The notes below the pieces were generated by a model, which saw only the letters and a list, made by a program, of their open reading frames with translations, searched no databases and was not told the DNA's origin. Shown one piece after another: positions 36,103-37,754 of a stretch of 37,754 bases of DNA (positions are counted from its first letter, which is position 1; every line of letters starts with the position of its first letter). Source of the stretch: Flavobacteriaceae bacterium (GTDB lineage: Bacteria > Bacteroidota > Bacteroidia > Flavobacteriales > Flavobacteriaceae). A program made the position numbers and the translations under genes. Location of the stretch: positions 1-37,754 of the forward strand of contig JAAZZF010000061.1 in assembly GCA_014239275.1 (NCBI GenBank), in the 5' to 3' direction.

Positions 36103-36475
36103 TTTTTTCAGCAATTTCTTCAAATTCATCTTTTGAACATTTTACTTTATTAATAAAAGTAACATCCTTCATTTCATTTATTGGAATTAAATGCACATGA
36201 GCATGAGGGACTTCTAAACCTATTACAGACATAGCTACCCTATCACAAGGAATAGCTTTTTTAATCGCTATGGCAATAGTTTTGGAAAAGTTTAATAAAT
36301 TTTCATATGATTTAGAATCCAAATCAAATACATAGTCCTCCTCTTTCTTAGGAATGCAAAGCGTATGTCCAATGGAATTTGGATTAATGTCTAAAAAAGC
36401 AAAACAATCCTCTGTTTCAGCTATTTTGTAACAAGGAATTTCATTATTAATAATTTTAGTAAAGATTGTAGCCAT
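36086..36475 (-). CDS. HIT-family nucleotide-binding hydrolase (Hint type)
   Basis: The 129-residue product is a histidine-triad protein: IFTKIINNEIPCYKIAE and FAFLDINPNSIGHTLCIPKK at the start and the triad HAHVHLIP (His91, His93, His95) at the C-terminal side, typical of Hint purine-nucleoside phosphoramidases. The natural substrate is unknown. It follows greA after 5 bases; the greA-HIT order is common in flavobacteria. It overlaps the kinase 3' end on the other strand by 17 bases. Confidence 0.95.
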   Translation of the reverse strand: MATIFTKIINNEIPCYKIAETEDCFAFLDINPNSIGHTLCIPKKEEDYVFDLDSKSYENLLNFSKTIAIAIKKAIPCDRVAMSVIGLEVPHAHVHLIPINEMKDVTFINKVKCSKDEFEEIAEKIKNFL

Positions 36476-36480
36476 TGGTT

Positions 36481-36954
36481 TTATCTATTGATGGAAATTA
36501 TTTCCAATTTTAAAGTTCCATTTGGAACATTTACTTCAGCTATTTCTCCAACTTTTTTTCCTAGTAACCCTTTCCCTATTGGAGAGTTAACCGATATTTT
36601 CCCTGTTTTAAGATCTGCTTCACTTTCAGCAACTAAAGTATAATTCATTTCCATTTGATTATTCAAATTCTTAATAGTAACCTTAGATAAAACCAAAACT
36701 TTTGATAAATCAAGTTGCGACTCATCAATTAATCTAGCATTTGCAACAACATTTTCCATCTTAGAAATCTTCATTTCTAGCATTCCTTGAGCTTCTTTAG
36801 CAGCATCGTATTCAGCATTTTCACTTAAATCACCCTTATCTCTAGCTTCAGCTATAGCATTAGAAGCTTTGGGGCGCTCTATATCTTTAAGATGATTTAA
36901 TTCATCTTTTAATTTTTTTAATCCTTCTTTAGTATAATAAGAAACGTTACTCAT
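36481..36954 (-). CDS. greA: transcript-cleavage factor GreA
   Basis: GreA rescues backtracked RNA polymerase by stimulating cleavage of the 3' RNA end in the secondary channel. The 157-residue product has an N-terminal coiled-coil (about 8-75) with the acidic tip GDLSENAEYDAAKE (Asp42 and Glu45), and the C-terminal FKBP-like domain (TLVAESEADLKTGKISVNSP, IGKGLLGKKVGEIAEVNVPNG). Length is standard. Its leader contains a terminator-like hairpin and tandem TAnnTTTG elements, so expression may be controlled at the leader. It starts a two-gene transcript with the HIT gene. Confidence 0.97.
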   Translation of the reverse strand: MSNVSYYTKEGLKKLKDELNHLKDIERPKASNAIAEARDKGDLSENAEYDAAKEAQGMLEMKISKMENVVANARLIDESQLDLSKVLVLSKVTIKNLNNQMEMNYTLVAESEADLKTGKISVNSPIGKGLLGKKVGEIAEVNVPNGTLKLEIISINR

Positions 36955-36966
36955 CGTTATATATTT

Positions 36967-36997
36967 AAAAGAAAAAATCCCGATATATATGGGATTT
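36967..36997 (-). terminator. terminator-like hairpin in the greA leader
   Basis: On the minus strand AAATCCC (36997-36991), a nine-base loop and GGGATTT (36981-36975) are followed by TTTCTTTT down to 36967, the layout of an intrinsic terminator, only 12 bases before the greA ATG. No minus-strand gene ends here, so it may act on greA transcription itself or stop antisense transcription arriving from across the Rieske-like gene. Confidence 0.6.
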
Positions 36998-37001
36998 ATA
37001 A

Positions 37002-37017
37002 CAAATATACAAAATTA
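37002..37017 (-). promoter_or_regulatory. tandem -7 elements upstream of greA
   Basis: Read on the minus strand, TAATTTTG (37017-37010) and TATATTTG (37009-37002) stand side by side; both fully match TAnnTTTG. No TTG at the -33 distance is seen, so this is a partial promoter call. A start 4-7 bases downstream of the second element would place the leader hairpin at the very 5' end of the RNA. Confidence 0.4.
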
Positions 37018-37052
37018 TTAAGTGTATTAATTTTTGCTTACTTTCATTAATT

Positions 37053-37484
37053 ATGGATAAAAAAAGAAGTTTTTGCTTTTTAATATCATTTGTGATTTTA
37101 TCATCTTGTTCAAAAGAAAAAATAAATAATAATCCTTATTTACAAAATATTTCTTTTGAGAAAACAATTAATTTAAATCTTCCACAATATGATAATCTAA
37201 GGTATAGCGGAGGTTCAGTTTATTTACAAAATGGCGGAATAAAAGGAATTTTATTATTTAATATGAATGACCAAATTATGGCATGGGAAGCAAGTTGTCC
37301 TAATCATTATCCATCTGACTGCTCTACAATGGTCATCAGCGGAGTTCAATCCAATTGCAAATGCGAAGATTATAAATATAGTTTAGCTACAGGGCAACTT
37401 TTATCCTCTGGAAATGAAAATAACTATCCAATGCTATCCTATTTCGCTCAAAAGAATGGCAATTCAATTCGAATATCAAACTGA
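37053..37484 (+). CDS. Rieske-like lipoprotein lacking the full cluster ligands
   Basis: The 143-residue product has a lipoprotein signal with lipobox ILSSC (Cys19). The mature part resembles the small Rieske ferredoxin-like domain seen in flavobacterial lipoproteins: GGIKGILLFNMNDQIMAWEA, then SCPNHYPSDC (Cys82, His85, Cys90), then NCKCEDYKYSLATGQ (Cys102, Cys104). True Rieske sites read C-x-H and C-x2-H; here the spacing of the first pair is C-x2-H and the second motif has no histidine, so a [2Fe-2S] cluster is doubtful. The cysteines may form disulfides or bind something else. It is divergent from greA and convergent with a TonB-dependent receptor; its function is unknown. Confidence 0.75.
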   Translation: MDKKRSFCFLISFVILSSCSKEKINNNPYLQNISFEKTINLNLPQYDNLRYSGGSVYLQNGGIKGILLFNMNDQIMAWEASCPNHYPSDCSTMVISGVQSNCKCEDYKYSLATGQLLSSGNENNYPMLSYFAQKNGNSIRISN

Positions 37485-37493
37485 ATTGCCATT
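37455..37493. terminator. inverted repeat, possible bidirectional terminator
   Basis: AATGGCAATTCA (37455-37466) and TGAATTGCCATT (37482-37493) form a perfect 12-pair stem around a 15-base loop. It overlaps the last codons of the Rieske-like gene and lies just before the end of the convergent receptor gene. The minus-strand side is followed by TTCTTTTG, a modest T-tract; the plus side by TTTAAAATTT, which is weak. Confidence 0.5.
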
Positions 37494-37499
37494 TAAAAT

Positions 37500-37754
37500 T
37501 TAGAAGTTATAATTTAATCCAAAGGAAATATTTCTTCCAATTTCATATATCTCCATATTTTTAAGTCTTGATAAATGATCATAATATTCTCTGTCAAATA
37601 AATTATTAATCGACCAACTCAAATTAATAGAATTTTGTAGAAAATTAAAGTCATGTGAACCGGAAATATCCATAACAAAGTAAGAATTAGTTTTAGTTTC
37701 AAACTGGCCTATATTTTGTTTTTTCCCTTTGGCAAGTGCACTTATTTCAAAAGA
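37500..37754 (-). CDS. TonB-dependent receptor, C-terminal end (5' part beyond window)
   Basis: The last 84 codons of a minus-strand gene are present and run off the window edge. The residues alternate as in outer-membrane beta-strands. They include the sequence SWSINNLFDREYYDHLSRLK, which matches the N-L-F/T-D-K/R-x-Y segment near the end of TonB-dependent receptors, and the protein ends ISFGLNYNF with the terminal aromatic residue needed for Bam recognition. Its ligand and plug domain lie outside the window. It is convergent with the Rieske-like lipoprotein gene. Confidence 0.85.
   Translation of the reverse strand, partial: SFEISALAKGKKQNIGQFETKTNSYFVMDISGSHDFNFLQNSINLSWSINNLFDREYYDHLSRLKNMEIYEIGRNISFGLNYNF

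Overview
The window is a compact, very AT-rich chromosomal segment from a member of the Bacteroidota, most likely a marine-type Flavobacteriales bacterium with a streamlined genome. Three things support this placement: a gldK-gldL-gldM-gldN type IX secretion / gliding block; Bacteroidota-specific small families (DUF3098, DUF3127, the LptE-like lipoprotein, the miaB / sigma-54 activator / lptE / secG / groESL order); and promoters of the TTG-N17-23-TAnnTTTG type with no obvious Shine-Dalgarno sequences. The lineage call is an inference from gene content; no rRNA is present. I see no tRNA, CRISPR array, insertion sequence or prophage, and no gene-free stretch longer than about 150 bases.

Layout. 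(1) 1-8386, minus strand: topA, a degenerate arginase-family gene, gldK, gldL, gldM and gldN (3' end cut by the window edge), the core and motor of type IX secretion. (2) 8549-14772, plus strand: miaB, a sigma-54 activator without a sensor domain, an LptE-like lipoprotein, a small TPR-like protein, secG, then groES-groEL behind its own sigma-54-like promoter and closed by a clear intrinsic terminator. (3) 14816-22342, plus strand: free methionine-R-sulfoxide reductase, purH, and the rod-shape elongasome mreB-mreC-mreD-PBP2-rodA with overlapping genes. (4) 22344-25546, minus strand: tail-specific protease and an ABC peptide-type permease. (5) 25694-28042, plus strand: surE, lpxB, Lrp/AsnC regulator. 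(6) 28035-31115, minus strand: leuS and a SemiSWEET-like transporter. (7) 31230-33824, plus strand: ftsX, DUF3098, uppP, truB. (8) 33821-37754: aat and a DUF3127 protein (minus), histidine kinase (plus), HIT hydrolase and greA (minus), a Rieske-like lipoprotein (plus) and the last 84 residues of a TonB-dependent receptor (minus).

The window is dominated by envelope biogenesis: protein export (SecG, GldKLMN), LPS (LptE, LpxB), peptidoglycan (MreBCD, PBP2, RodA, UppP, FtsX) and periplasmic proteolysis (Prc), mixed with translation and RNA-modification genes (MiaB, LeuS, TruB, Aat). Most genes are housekeeping. The points most worth a second look are: an arginase-fold protein that has lost half of its metal ligands but sits inside the gld cluster; long homopolymers (A16 in miaB, T18 in ftsX) placed so that a single added base creates an immediate stop; an SSB-like acidic tip on the DUF3127 protein; a terminator-like hairpin in the greA leader; and a stand-alone sigma-54 activator flanked by candidate binding sites and a candidate sigma-54 promoter at groES. 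I did not find a clearly new multi-gene defence or mobile system.
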